A stretch of DNA of 64,000 bases, from positions 124,001 to 188,000 of the forward strand of contig JAPTMU010000120.1 in assembly GCA_028583405.1 (NCBI GenBank), in the 5' to 3' direction. A program made the translations under genes and the position numbers. The notes under the pieces were generated by a model. That model did no database searches. It was given only the letters and a program-made list of their open reading frames with translations, and was not told the origin of the DNA. The stretch comes from Pogonophryne albipinna. Its lineage: Eukaryota; Chordata; Actinopteri; Perciformes; Artedidraconidae. The stretch's first letter is position 1. Every line of letters starts with the position of its first letter. Positions 35,967 to 48,200 of this stretch are shown piece after piece.

Positions 35967-36860
35967 TCAATCGCTGAATGGCGGTACCCATGGAGCAGAA
36001 ACCGCAATGGAGACCCAGGGATCTGGAAGCTCGGCGTCGTACATTAACATTGTCTCACCTACAGTTGAATATCCGACTAGCCTCTGTGGGGCTTGGAGGG
36101 CGGTCTTGGCAACCCTGCGTATGGCTAATTTAACTACAGTTATCAAACAGATCACTAGGATTAGCACAACCAAGATAAACACTGAAACAGTAACAACAAA
36201 TTTAACCAACCCCGCTCCCCAGGATCCAATGGTTCCACTTAAATCCCCTAATGTAAATCCATGAGTTTCATGCAATTTTGTTATTCCCATTGCCGTGTCA
36301 TGCGCCATGTCCATTATTTCCGGTGTAGCGTCAGAGATGAAAGAACAACACTCAGACCCAATTACCTTACATGTGCCCCCCTGAGCAGCTAGGAGAAGAT
36401 CCAGCGCCATACGATTCTGTAATGCTACTGTCCTTACTTCCTGCAATTCTTTGTGTTCAGCTAACATCGCTGTGTTAGATACATTTAGATGGTGCTCCAC
36501 TACGTTGGACAGTGCCACTATTTCCTGCTGAGTAACATAAATACCGTACCAAGGCAAAAATAGGCTAGCTATCTGTTGTCCTTGTGTAATGGACCTGCTG
36601 TTCCTGTGTAAAGAAGGAAGTATCGCTGCAATCTCATTAGGCTCTACTTTACGGATTAAAGGGATTAGGTAGGCTAGATAACAGGTGCCATCAAAAATGT
36701 CATATGGCACACAGCCATAGGCCCTGTCGCCGCAAACTAAGTACACTCTCTGTGGGAGGGGAATTCTGGCTAATTTTACCCTCACTATGGTATTACAGTC
36801 GCTGTGTCCCACATCTGGAGAGGCGTGAGATCCTGCTTCATTCTGGAAACATAGACACAT
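35967..36860 (-). pseudogene. env: endogenous retrovirus env, 3' (TM-containing) part
   Basis: An open frame of 297 codons holding the end of SU and all of TM of a gamma-type envelope. From the start: a Cys-rich VCGDRAYG...GTCYL block typical of late SU; a minimal furin-type RNSR at about residues 86-89 followed by a hydrophobic stretch; a heptad region; an immunosuppressive-like segment running into the CX6CC motif (residues 164-172); and a membrane span at about 219-243 with a cytoplasmic tail of about 50 residues. CX6CC together with the CWLC in the upstream part fits a disulphide-linked SU-TM pair. The frame is offset by one from the upstream part. It lies on the minus strand, consistent with the LTR polarity. 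Confidence 0.88.
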
Positions 36861-38244
36861 TTTTCCACTCGTGCACTACAACTGGTGGAACATATACTGA
36901 ACAATCACGTGTAGGAGGCTTGCCTAAGGGTATTGGCTGCGTACAGTCATGTATTTTAACTTTAACGGAGTCCACTGTTCTGGAGCCAAACCAGGGCACA
37001 ACGGTTACCAAAGCTTCAACCAACAAAGATGGGGTGTGTGGTCGCATAGTACATGTTGGACTCGTAGAATTAGCTGAGCAATTAGTCTGGACTAGAGCTA
37101 ATTGGAATCTGTATTCAAAAGCTAGGTGGATGTATTTCTTGACATATATAAGTCTTAGCATAATTAATCGTTTGAAACCATCTGGCAGGTAATCTTTATT
37201 TACTGTATCAACAATGAGAGAGACTAAGCCCTCGTACTGTAAATGTTGCTCAGAGTCTATGGGGTAGGAAGGAGTATAACAGTCATCTGCCTCATCGCTA
37301 ATTCGGGATGCTATATCATTCCAGCTCACTAGACCGTAGTCAGCTTTCGTGAAAGGAATTGGACTAAACATTGGGGAATGCATGGATTCTGGCATATTTT
37401 GGCACAGCCAACAGTTGCTAACATTGCGTTCATGTGCGTAGTCTAACATTAAACTTATCGCAGAATTAGATTTGGTTCGTTTAGAAGGAGTGATTAAGGC
37501 CTTTTGTAAAGAATCTACATCACCTCCTGATTGTTTAAGTGGAGTGGATAGAACATTTGTTTCGCTATTTGGTCCAGTAAATGTGCATGCAGTGACACCT
37601 GGGTTGGGAACCTGGTAATCTGGTTTCCTCATTGTACATTTTACCTCATCATTTATCAGAGTCTGTAACTGTTCTATAGTGCTACACCACAGTTCTGGGG
37701 GCATATTGTCAATTGTGTTGAGAGCTATTCTTACCAACTCTGACGACTCCCTGAACCAATGGTACTGGTTCTTTGGATACATCTCCCACGTTGAGTAAAC
37801 TAAAAACACAGGAAACACAATAATACAGTTAGATGAGTTACATATTGAAGTTGGACAGTTGAAAGAAATAGTCTCTGATTTATGTCCAGGGAGGGAGACA
37901 ATCCTCCTTATTCTTCCTCCTTTTCTCTCTCTTTGTGTCTCTCGCACCATACTGAATGTCTGTGTGGTGATCTGATACAACCTGTCCTTGTCGCCAGGCA
38001 CTGATTTGCCCGTTGGTGTTGTTTTGCCCTCAGGGTCTGGACCCTGAGTAGTCAAGTCGTCTGCGCTCTCAGATAAGGGCACCTTATTTTCTCCCTCAGA
38101 GGGGCGAGAGCCCTCGCCTCCTGTCGTTGGGATTTTCACAGCTTCATCTAGCAGGGCGTCCTTGGCCAGGTACAGTAGACCCAGAATGACGATGATGATG
38201 ACTGCCTTCACACGCCAGCATCCAGTAGAGGAGAGAGACGACAT
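36838..38244 (-). pseudogene. env: endogenous retrovirus env, 5' (SU) part, frameshifted from TM
   Basis: An open frame of about 468 codons from the ATG at 38244 (the frame itself is open back to 38262). It has an N-terminal hydrophobic segment (about residues 11-30 from that ATG), a Ser/Thr/Pro-rich stretch, a basic RIRR that could be a leader cleavage site, many N-glycosylation sequons and a CWLC motif after NVSN, as in gamma-type SU proteins. It ends by running out of frame at 36838, overlapping the next frame by 23 bp. A single one-base shift breaks the gene. Because LTR differences here are mostly homopolymer indels, the shift could be an assembly error. The close viral or domesticated relative is not known to me. 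Confidence 0.85.
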
Positions 38245-39639
38245 CTGGAAGCGTGAATCCACTCCGCTCTACCTTGTACTCTCAGGGCTGTTCTGGTCAC
38301 TATTAACACTTGATAGGGATGTTTTCCTGAGTGAAGACAACTCAAGGTGATGGATTAGCACATTTATCATTCAATTACAAAAATAGGATAGGCCCCTCAG
38401 AATTATTTGGGAGCCTTCCTGACACATGCACATTATAAATGTAAGGTTTGTGTTAGTCATTTAACATGCAATAAATCATATTTTCATCAGTCCATAGCAG
38501 AGAAATGTTATTTTAAGTTAAATGTGAGCTAGTCCCTGTGGATATAACCCTTCTCAATGATTCTAAATGTTATATAATTCACCATTTACCGTTTGATAAA
38601 ATATTAGTTTATCAAAATACATTTGAAATAAATGTTCCAATATGAAATCAATTACTCAATATAATTGACTCTCCCCTCCTTTTCTTACATATGTCACATG
38701 TGTAAGAACAAGTAGGAGTCTATTCAAACATAGGTATTGTCTATAAGCTATCAATCGATAAGACTCAGTATCAGTATGCAACTCGCAAATATCTCATCTC
38801 TCTTTCCTATCCCCTCTATTCTCTCTACCACATCTCACTTACATCTTCTCCACGTCTTTCGTCTCTCACTTCTGTTAGATATGAAATAAAACATGCGAGT
38901 CCATGTAAGCATGGTAGAGATCATAATCCATTACTCGAGAAGACTCAGTATCACCTATGCGCAGCTAACAAAAAACAATTGTGAGAAGCATATATCATGC
39001 AGGAAATGCACACCGTTGTTGAAAAAACAAAAACAAAGCATAGCCGATTCGGGAGGAAAAAATTCAACCCCCTTAACATCTGAGTTATCACTGAAGGCAT
39101 AGCATGAATGATAGTGGGCGTCCGAGGGTGTCATTACTGAGAAATGTTAAACAAATTCAAAACCTTACGTTTGAAAACAGGTTTGCATCCTCCACTTAAG
39201 GTGACGTTATCATTGGAAACAAAAAAACGAATTGTTTAGATGTAGAATCTATAAATTGAATCGTTAGAGCAGAACAAAATGGTTGTATTGTAGCTGAGTT
39301 CCGTGCAGCCTCTAGTTTCACCAGGTGGAAACATGGTCCATATAATGCGAATACATGTAGAAGTAGACAGTAAGAGGCCCCTGACATGAGGCCTATACTA
39401 AACATAGTAGGGTTTTTTAACAGCTTGCCAACTTACAGGCATCCTCTGCATAGCAGTATGAATAGCCTTAAAACAACCCACTCTGCGGTAACGAGAGTCA
39501 TGTGCCTGACCCAAATGCCCTAAGTGAAGCCGTTAGTCCCATCTGACTGACCCAAGGTTTGGTGCTGGCGTGGCAATGAGGCTTCCAAGTGTTCAAAGCA
39601 GAGGTCAAGCTTTCAGTTCATGGCTCCATGGGGGGGAGC

Positions 39640-39915
39640 AGACCCATGTGAGACAGTATCAATCAACGGCTGTAATGTTCAGTTTGAGGAGCGTCATTCA
39701 CTCTGGGAGCAGGAAATGGTGTCCATTCTCGGATCAGACCATTAATGTCATTTCATGTAGAGCAGCCATAGCATCTCTGTGACTGCACTCAGCCGGACTG
39801 TAGCAGGGCAGAACTGGGTGACTCTCAGTGAAACCGTCCAAGGCCACAGACAAAATGGAACCACGTACTAACAAAAAGGACACAGGGCCATCAATGTCTC
39901 TCTTTACCATTGGCC
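39640..39915 (-). pseudogene. possible retroviral integrase remnant
   Basis: One minus-strand frame reads VALDGFTESHPVLP, then about 25 residues later SENGHHF after a stop. This resembles the D-x-F-T/S and S-D-N-G-x-x-F blocks around the first two catalytic acids of retroviral integrase, at roughly the right spacing, with the second Asp replaced by Glu. Stops on both sides show decay. It is an inference from motif shape only. Confidence 0.35.
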
Positions 39916-40119
39916 TAATTGCACAACAAATGAGTGGGGAAAAAAATGTGGAACACTAATCCATCATGTGAAATGTTGAGTTAATTTAAATAATTACGTA
40001 TGGGTTGAAATCAAATTAACATTAACATTAGAACTAAAGTCAGTTAAAATTGGACTTGCACGGATCAGAATCTAATCAATACACCATTTTCCCAGCTCTG
40101 TAATGAAAAGGATAACAAG

Positions 40120-41496
40120 CAGGGGTGCAAACTTGTCACCTTTCTGCGAAATTCGCAGTTTTGAATCCAAAATAGGTCGTTTGTGTGATTCATGTAGATC
40201 TGCAATAAAAATATCATTGGGGTATGGGGTTCTGGGAACCGGAGTAATCTGCAGCCGCGAGCTGTTATGTGCCATCATGACACGCACGGTGCTCTTTTAT
40301 ATATGACAATGAAGCGCGAGCTGTGTGCTCGAGTCCTCCTTTCTGTCGGCTCTGCTCATGGATGTAAAATAAGGCTCTGCTTTTTCGCGAAGATGGTCTA
40401 GCTTCAGCAGCCACATTATCTACGGGTGCGTTCGTTAAAATGAGCTGTGTGGTCCGGAGTCACTGTGGCACAGACTGGACCGCTGGTGAACAGCTGTTAG
40501 AACGGGGCGTTCAGGTGTTCAGAGCAGAGCTCCCTGTCGGAGCGGCAGAGCGTAATGTGAACTTAAAAGTTTTTCTCTGTCGCAATATTTTTAAGGAATC
40601 GTTGAGCTAGCTAACCAGCATACAGTGTCACTATCTGCTAACGTTAGCTTTAGTACTCAGATCTTGTACTTGAGTAAAAGTAGAAGTGCCAGAGCGTAGG
40701 AATACTATGTTACAGTAAAAGTACTGCATTCAAAATGTTACTCAAGTAAAAGTATAAAAGTATTCCCATCAAAATATAGTGGAAATAGCGACAATAAAAG
40801 AAATCATTGTGCAGATTGGTTCATTTCAGAATAATATATATAGATACGTTTTATAATGATTGATCATGAAAGTGTTCTCAAAGCTGGTAAAGGTGCAGCC
40901 AGTCTGAATGACTTTGTATACTGCAGGGTAGCTTGTGGATTTACTCCAGGTGGAACTAAAGTCTGATTCAACACTTGATTAGATTTCACATCATTCATCC
41001 ACATCTGTAAAGTAACTAAAGATATTAAATACATGTAGTGGAGTAGAAATACACCATGTAGGCTACCTCTGAACTGTAGTGGAGTAGAAGAATACGTAGC
41101 AAAACATTTAAATACTTAAATAAAGTACAAGTATCTCAAAATTGTACCCAAGTATAGTACTAGTTGAGTTTATGAACTTAGTTACTTAACAGCACTGGTT
41201 ATACAGATAGAAAGACTAAGCCTTGCACAGAGGCATGAAAATACATTTATTTTTTCTCAAAATGCTCAACAGTGCTGCCAAAATTATAAACTGACTGCTA
41301 CACAATTAAAATGAATGGTTCTATATATTTCTATTAAATGTGACTCTGTAGCGTTTCTGTTATTATTACCACTGCTGCTTTAGTTGTTCTGACTGCTAAA
41401 ATCATCTGTTATTCCTCATTTTAAAGCCGATATTCCGTGGGGTCGGGGGCTCGGATCCTTGTCACCTTTTTCATACCTGATGAGTCTGCATCCCTG
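40120..41496. mobile_element. DNA element nested inside the provirus
   Basis: The left end CAGGGGTGCAAACTTGTCACC and the inverse of the right end (CAGGGATGCAGACTCATCAGG) match at most positions, in hAT style. ACAAG is present on both sides, but a full 8-bp duplication is not, so the family assignment is tentative. It contains a copy of the tacttgagtaaaagtagaag dispersed repeat at about 40,640-41,200. Confidence 0.55.
40640..41200. repeat. dispersed palindromic repeat copy (acttgagtaaaagtagaagt family)
   Basis: It shares long stretches with the inverse of 61,150-61,760, including gttttataatgattgatcat and the ctggtaaaggtgcagccagt region, so it is the same family in opposite orientation. Confidence 0.75.
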
Positions 41497-41715
41497 ACAA
41501 GACTAGGTACATTACAGGAGTGTTAAAACACCAAACATGCACACGTATCTTATTTTATTAGAGATGAGAGGACAAGGTCTAATGTTGTGAACGAAATGAT
41601 CAAGTCAAAGCTTCAGTATTTTATCTTATGTAGCACATTCAATTCAACAATTAATCCTGAATTACTAATAACTCTAAAGGAGGCAAAAAGTGGATAAGGC
41701 AAATACTCATCCAAA

Positions 41716-41717
<2 letters not shown>

Positions 41718-41755
<38 letters not shown>

Positions 41756-41928
41756 GTGTGTGTGTGTTGGGTGTGTGTGTGGGTGTGTGTGTGTGTGTGT
41801 GTGGGGGGGGTGTGTGCATGGTGTGTGTGTGTGTGTGTTGGGTGTGTGTGGGTGTGTGTGTGTGTGTGGTGTGGGGTGTGTGTGTGTGTGTGTGTGTGTG
41901 TGTTGGGTGTGTGTGTGTGTGTGTGTGA
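41718..41928. repeat. interrupted (GT)n tract
   Basis: GT repeats interrupted by GGGTGT and TTGGGT variants; non-coding. Confidence 0.95.
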
Positions 41929-43854
41929 GCAGCTTGTCTGCTCAAGGATTAAAACCAGCAGTGCGAATGTTTATGAGAAACAATTCGTAGCTTAGACTGA
42001 ACTCGAAGGAAACTAGACTGGAATTTTTTAAGAAATCAAAACAGCTGGGTGAATACTCTCTTTATGGTATTTAAATTGGGCCAAGTAGAACCCCTTCATG
42101 GATTTGTCATACTGATCTCCGTCAGTTCGGATTTGGAAGTCTCATGATTTATGGGCCTGTGAAGGAGAGGCCCAGGGAAAACAACATCTATCTTGGAACT
42201 GCAATTACTTATCCCAAAGAGATTGCAACATTATAGTCCTTTAAAAATTACTCAATTCATTTAACACATTTATTATGCACATAATAAAAACCTCAACAAA
42301 TATATTGATCCTGGCTTAACCAGCGACCTTTACTCTATTGTTCATAAGCTCAGTAGTTTAACAACTATTAGAATTGTAGTAATGTCTGTAGACCAATTGT
42401 ACTAGAAATAATTTGAAACAGTTTAATAAAGAATGTTAAACTATATTTAAAAACTGTAATTGAACTTCAACTTATATTAATTATCTGATTCCAGTGGCCA
42501 GTTGGAACAGGCAATCAATAAGTTTCCACTTTGCAGCAACAGCGCAAAAAGGTTTCAACCACAATTAGTATTATATCTGAGTCTAGTTCTGTCTATCTGC
42601 TTTGTTTCGGAATGTGTTCAATACATTACATTTTTTATTCACTATTACCATACAATACATAGATTAAGAATAAATGAAACAAATAATACAACATTAACCC
42701 AATTGAGCAGACAGATTTTTTTTTAAACTGATCTCCTCAGGCCGGTATTATGACCAGCAGTCATGCCTCTGAGGGTCTCATGGTGTGAGACAGATGCAGG
42801 ACATAAAAACACTCTTTTGCTATTTATTTTCATTTTGCAGCACCTTTATACTATAATATATAATTTTGCTTTACATCTTCACATTATTTATTTTTCTCAA
42901 GTCATTTACTTTTGGTGAGATAACTAAAGTTTAGTTCATTTAACCCTGGCTATGGACTGATTCATCATTAGTTGTTACAAAGCATACACAAGACGGCGGG
43001 ACAAACCAATATAGAAACAATTAGACAAACAAACATGAACTCGCAATAAACACCAGCGTGACAGCAAAAACTCATCCAGCTTAATTTAATCCGAATTAGG
43101 GAGATCTCAGCGGGTAGGGAAATATCTGTTTAATATGAGTGCCTTCTCATATATACTTGTACAAGTGCTAAGAACGGAATCTGTTGAAGAGCAATAATTA
43201 ATTTATTCTCAATCAACAACCACTATGCGAATTTAGTGGTGCTCCGCCCTCGCCGTCCGCGGAGACTTTTTTAATTTACCCTGTCTTCCAACAACAGCCA
43301 AATTCAACAACTCATCTGTTATGAAACACAGCTCGATGTCACATATTCCCGCATACCACCCTTCCCATTTTCTCATCGTTTTTGTTTAGTTCCAAAAATC
43401 GACAAATGGTGTGAGGAAGGAATATTGTGTCATTCCGTGTTTCACCCTCTCTGTGCTACGCCGCAGGGGGGTGAAATTCACACACACTTTAGCAGCCGTG
43501 CAGATCCGAGGAGATGCCTGCTATTAAATTAACCAGTTAACCGCTGAAATCTCCAGAATTTGGCGATCTGTTTCAATACAGATGCATGACATTTTTCTAA
43601 TGCAGAAGTCCACTTTAGTGATGCTCTCTTTTAAGGTGTCTCTGAATATTTGCTGTGTGTAATTGCCTGGTGATTTAATTCCAAAGAGCACACACAGAGG
43701 AAATCAGTCAAAATCGATATTCCTAGGTTATTCATTACATCCTCAAATGTAGTAGAGAACCCAAAAAAAATGCAGCCGCTCAGTTTCACAGGTAATTTTA
43801 TGATACCGTCAATCACAGATTCTGGTAAGGCAATGTCCAAACATAGATTTGAAA

Positions 43855-43868
43855 TTACACTTACCAGT
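43855..43868 (-). promoter_or_regulatory. candidate proviral major splice donor
   Basis: On the minus strand, about 40 bases past the LTR, the sequence AACTG|GTAAGTG is a strong donor, well placed for a spliced env message. Confidence 0.55.
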
Positions 43869-43884
43869 TCTGAAGATCTTTTGG

Positions 43885-43904
43885 TCCTTGTTCGTGTCGC
43901 CAAT
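43885..43904 (-). other. primer-binding-site-like sequence
   Basis: Two bases inside the 5' LTR the minus strand reads TGGCGACACGAACAAGG. TGG is expected for a tRNA 3' CCA end, and TGGCGAC-ACGAA resembles the 3' end of an arginine tRNA, but the match is imperfect and the tRNA is not certain. Confidence 0.6.
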
Positions 43905-44343
43905 TGTTACGGAAACTTCAGAGCGGTGCAGGAAACATGGAGACTGGAATCATTGTTTAATCAAACACCTTGAGATTTATTGAAAGTTCACAGAAAACGG
44001 CCGGAGAGCCTCGCTAGTTTATCACAGATGTTAACTGCAGGTCACCACGCGAAACTCTAAAGACAAAAGAATAGATTCTGTAAATATATAGAGAAGAGGG
44101 TTGGACCGATTCTAACTCCATCTAATCAATGCCAGCTAGTCAGTACAAAGGCTCCTCTGTGTCTACCATATTCATCATCCAGCAGACAAGAAGATAAAAC
44201 CTTTGACCTGTTACCCAGTTCCAGTTGCCGTAAGGGGATATTTGCGATTTAATGGGAAGCAGATGTTTGTAATAAAGACAGGTTCCCAGGAACGTTGAGA
44301 AACTCAATATTACCAAATGATCAGGTTAAAATATTCTCTGACA
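43905..44343 (-). repeat. 5' LTR of the endogenous retrovirus
   Basis: 439 bp, nearly identical to 34798-35237 and in the same orientation. It is followed by the second copy of the GGTAC target duplication at 44344-44348. Confidence 0.95.
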
Positions 44344-44348
44344 GGTAC

Positions 44349-45227
44349 TATAATAATATAAAATGTTTAATGAATGATTACAAGAAAGATTAAAGAACAT
44401 GCTTTGAAATAACTCAATTACAGCCTTTGGTATGATTTGATCCGACTCTAAGTGAACATTTAAATATAAGTTCTGAATAAGATTTCACAGAAAGGAAGAC
44501 GTTTTAGAAGCCTCCCAGAGAGACAGTCTGCTTCTTTAAAGTGCTAAAGATAGTTTTTAAGGGGTAGAAAATGCTGCACTTTGCTCCCGAACTCACACAA
44601 TATAGTGCAATGTCAGTGTGACAGTGTGATATCAAAGGATTAGAATTATTAGGTTAAAGAACAGGGTTTCCGAGGACATAAAACAGCTGGATATCATAAT
44701 ATCCATGATGTGCTGGTGGTAAAGTGCTGCAGGGTATCTCTAAATGCCGTGTCTCATGAGGAACGTTCTGCTGCAGGCTTTTTAAGTCTCAAGTTATTTT
44801 ATTCCTGCAGTAAATTATACTGAGTTTCCTCTCAGGGATAATCAAAGTTTCACATAATTTGCATCTCATCTTCTCAGTAATGGCTCCACGCTGACTGTAA
44901 GTGAACACAAGGGAAACAAACCATCATTCCATTCACATAGTTTTTTACAGAAATATCCCAGAGTTTACAAAACAAATACTTTCTGATATGTTTTAATTAA
45001 ATAATGTTGCATCATTGGTTAAAATGTGCAATTTATATTAAAGCAATTGAAATGTTTCATTTGGAGAATTTTTTTTTTTTTTAGACATATAACCATAATC
45101 AATAATCATCATTAGCAGATTTAATATTTTCCGTGAATTTTTTTACTAAGAAAATCCTTTACTTCATTCAAAATATTAATGACAGAAATAAAACAGTGAC
45201 AACACAGTGTAAGACTCACGCTCCTAT
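44349..45227. other. intergenic, no feature seen
   Basis: AT-rich sequence with no protein-like frame and no recognisable repeat. Confidence 0.6.
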
Positions 45228-48200
45228 TGGCTAGCGCTCCAACACATTGTACGTGAATGGCTAAGGGGCGGGACATCAGTAAGCTGTTGACCAATCACAA
45301 CAGAGCCGGCCAGCTAACCAATTGGAGCAGACTTCTTGGCTCTGGTGTAAGACAGAGGGTGAAAAGAGGTGCTGCAGGCAGTATGAGAAAAATAAAGAGC
45401 TTTTTGAACATTAAAGCACGGAGACATGTCACAGTAGAGACACTACATACTGATATACACCTGAACATCAGCAGGAGAGGACTCTTTAAAGTAGAGACAC
45501 TACATACTGATATACACCTGAACATCAGCAGGAGAGGACTCTTTAATGTAGAGACACTACATACTGATATACACCTGAACATCAGCAGGAGAGGACTCTT
45601 TAAAGTAGAGACACTACATACTGATATACACCTGAACATCAGCAGGAGAGGACTCTTTAAAGTAGAGACACTACATACTGATATACACCTGAACATCAGC
45701 AGGAGAGGACTCTTTAAAGTAGAGACACTACATACTGATATACACCTGAACATCAGCAGGAGAGGACTCTTTAAAGTAGAGACACTACATACTGATATAC
45801 ACCTGAACATCAGCAGGAGAGGACTCTTTAAAGTAGAGACACTACATACTGATATACACCTGAACATCAGCAGGAGAGGACTCTTTAAAGTAGAGACACT
45901 ACCTACTGATATACACCTGAACATCAGCAGGAAAGGACTCTTTAAAGTAGAGACACTACATACTGATATACACCTGAACATCAGCAGGAGAGGACTCTTT
46001 AAAGTAGAGACACTACATACTGATATACACCTGAACATCAGCAGGAGAGGACTCTTTAAAGTAGAGACACTACATACTGATATACACCTGAACATCAGCA
46101 GGAGAGGACTCTTTAAAGTAGAGACACTACATACTGATATACACCTGAACATCAGCAGGAGAGGACTCTTTAAAGTAGAGACACTACATACTGATATACA
46201 CCTGAACATCAGCAGGAGAGGACTCTTTAAAGTAGAGACACTACATACTGATATACACCTGAACATCGGCAGGAGAGGACTCTTTAAAGTAGAGACACTA
46301 CCTACTGATATACACCTGAACATCAGCAGGAAAGGACTCTTTAAAGTAGAGACACTACATACTGATGTACACCTGAACATCAGCAGGAGAGGACTCTTTA
46401 AAGTAGAGACACTACATACTGATATACACCTGAACATCAGCAGGAGAGGACTCTTTAAAGTAGAGACACTACATACTGATATACACCTGAACATCAGCAG
46501 GAGAGGACTCTTTAAAGTAGAGACACTACATACTGATACACACCTGAACATCAGCAGGAGAGGACTCTTTAAAGTAGAGACACTACATACTGATATACAC
46601 CTGAACATCAGCAGGAGAGGACTCTTTAAAGTAGAGACACTACATACTGATATACACCTGAACATCAGCAGGAGAGGACTCTTTAAAGTAGAGACACTAC
46701 ATACTGATATACACCTGAACATCAGCAGGAGAGGACTCTTTAAAGTAGAGACACTACATACTGATATACACCTGAACATCAGCAGGAGAGGACTCTTTAA
46801 AGTAGAGACACTACATACTGATGTACACCTGAACATCAGCAGGAGAGGACTCTTTAAAGTAGAGACACTACATACTGATATACACCTGAACATCAGCAGG
46901 AGAGGACTCTTTAAAGTAGAGACACTACATACTGATATACACCTGAACATCAGCAGGAGAGGACTCTTTAAAGTAGAGACACTACATACTGATATACACC
47001 TGAACATCAGCAGGAGAGGACTCTTTAAAGTAGAGACACTACATACTGATATACACCTGAACATCAGCAGGAGAGGACTCTTTAAAGTAGAGACACTACA
47101 TACTGATGTACACCTGAACATCAGCAGGAAAGGACTCTTTAAAGTAGAGACACTACATACTGATATACACCTGAACATCAGCAGGAGAGGACTCTTTAAA
47201 GTAGAGACACTACATACTGATATACACCTGAACATCAGCAGGAGAGGACTCTTTAAAGTAGAGACACTACATACTGATACACACCTGAACATCAGCAGGA
47301 GAGGACTCTTTAAAGTAGAGACACTACATACTGATATACACCTGAACATCAGCAGGAGAGGACTCTTTAAAGTAGAGACACTACATACTGATATACACCT
47401 GAACATCAGCAGGAGAGGACTCTTTAAAGTAGAGACACTACATACTGATATACACCTGAACATCAGCAGGAGAGGACTCTTTAAAGTAGAGACACTACAT
47501 ACTGATATACACCTGAACATCAGCAGGAGAGGACTCTTTAAAGTAGAGACACTACATACTGATGTACACCTGAACATCAGCAGGAGAGGACTCTTTAAAG
47601 TAGAGACACTACATACTGATATACACCTGAACATCAGCAGGAGAGGACTCTTTAAAGTAGAGACACTACATACTGATATACACCTGAACATCAGCAGGAG
47701 AGGACTCTTTAAAGTAGAGACACTACATACTGATATACACCTGAACATCAGCAGGAGAGGACTCTTTAAAGTAGAGACACTACATACTGATATACACCTG
47801 AACATCAGCAGGAGAGGACTCTTTAAAGTAGAGACACTACATACTGATATACACCTGAACATCAGCAGGAGAGGACTCTTTAAAGTAGAGACACTACATA
47901 CTGATATACACCTGAACATCAGCAGGAGAGGACTCTTTAAAGTAGAGACATTACATACTGATACACACCTGAACATCAGCAGGAGAGGACTCTTTAAAGT
48001 AGAGACACTACATACTGATATACACCTGAACATCAGCAGGAGAGGACTCTTTAAAGTAGAGACACTACATACTGATATACACCTGAACATCAGCAGGAGA
48101 GGACTCTTTAAAGTAGAGACACTACATACTGATATACACCTGAACATCAGCAGGAGAGGACTCTTTAAAGTAGAGACACTACATACTGATATACACCTGA

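Larger units (their letters stand above)
38263..43861 (-). other. provirus interior without gag or pol frames
   Basis: 5.6 kb where gag and pol should be. No frame longer than about 110 codons exists apart from microsatellite products. It contains a possible integrase remnant (39640-39915), a nested DNA element (40120-41496) and a GT-rich tract (41718-41928). The rest is unassigned. Confidence 0.75.

Noticed and set aside
36704..37192. 162-codon + strand frame over the env region
   Set aside because: It is the antisense shadow of env on the minus strand, without a motif of its own.
43631..43903. Short gag-like frame starting at the primer binding site
   Set aside because: The open stretch of 90 codons has no ATG at its start and no gag motif, and it overlaps the primer site and splice donor.
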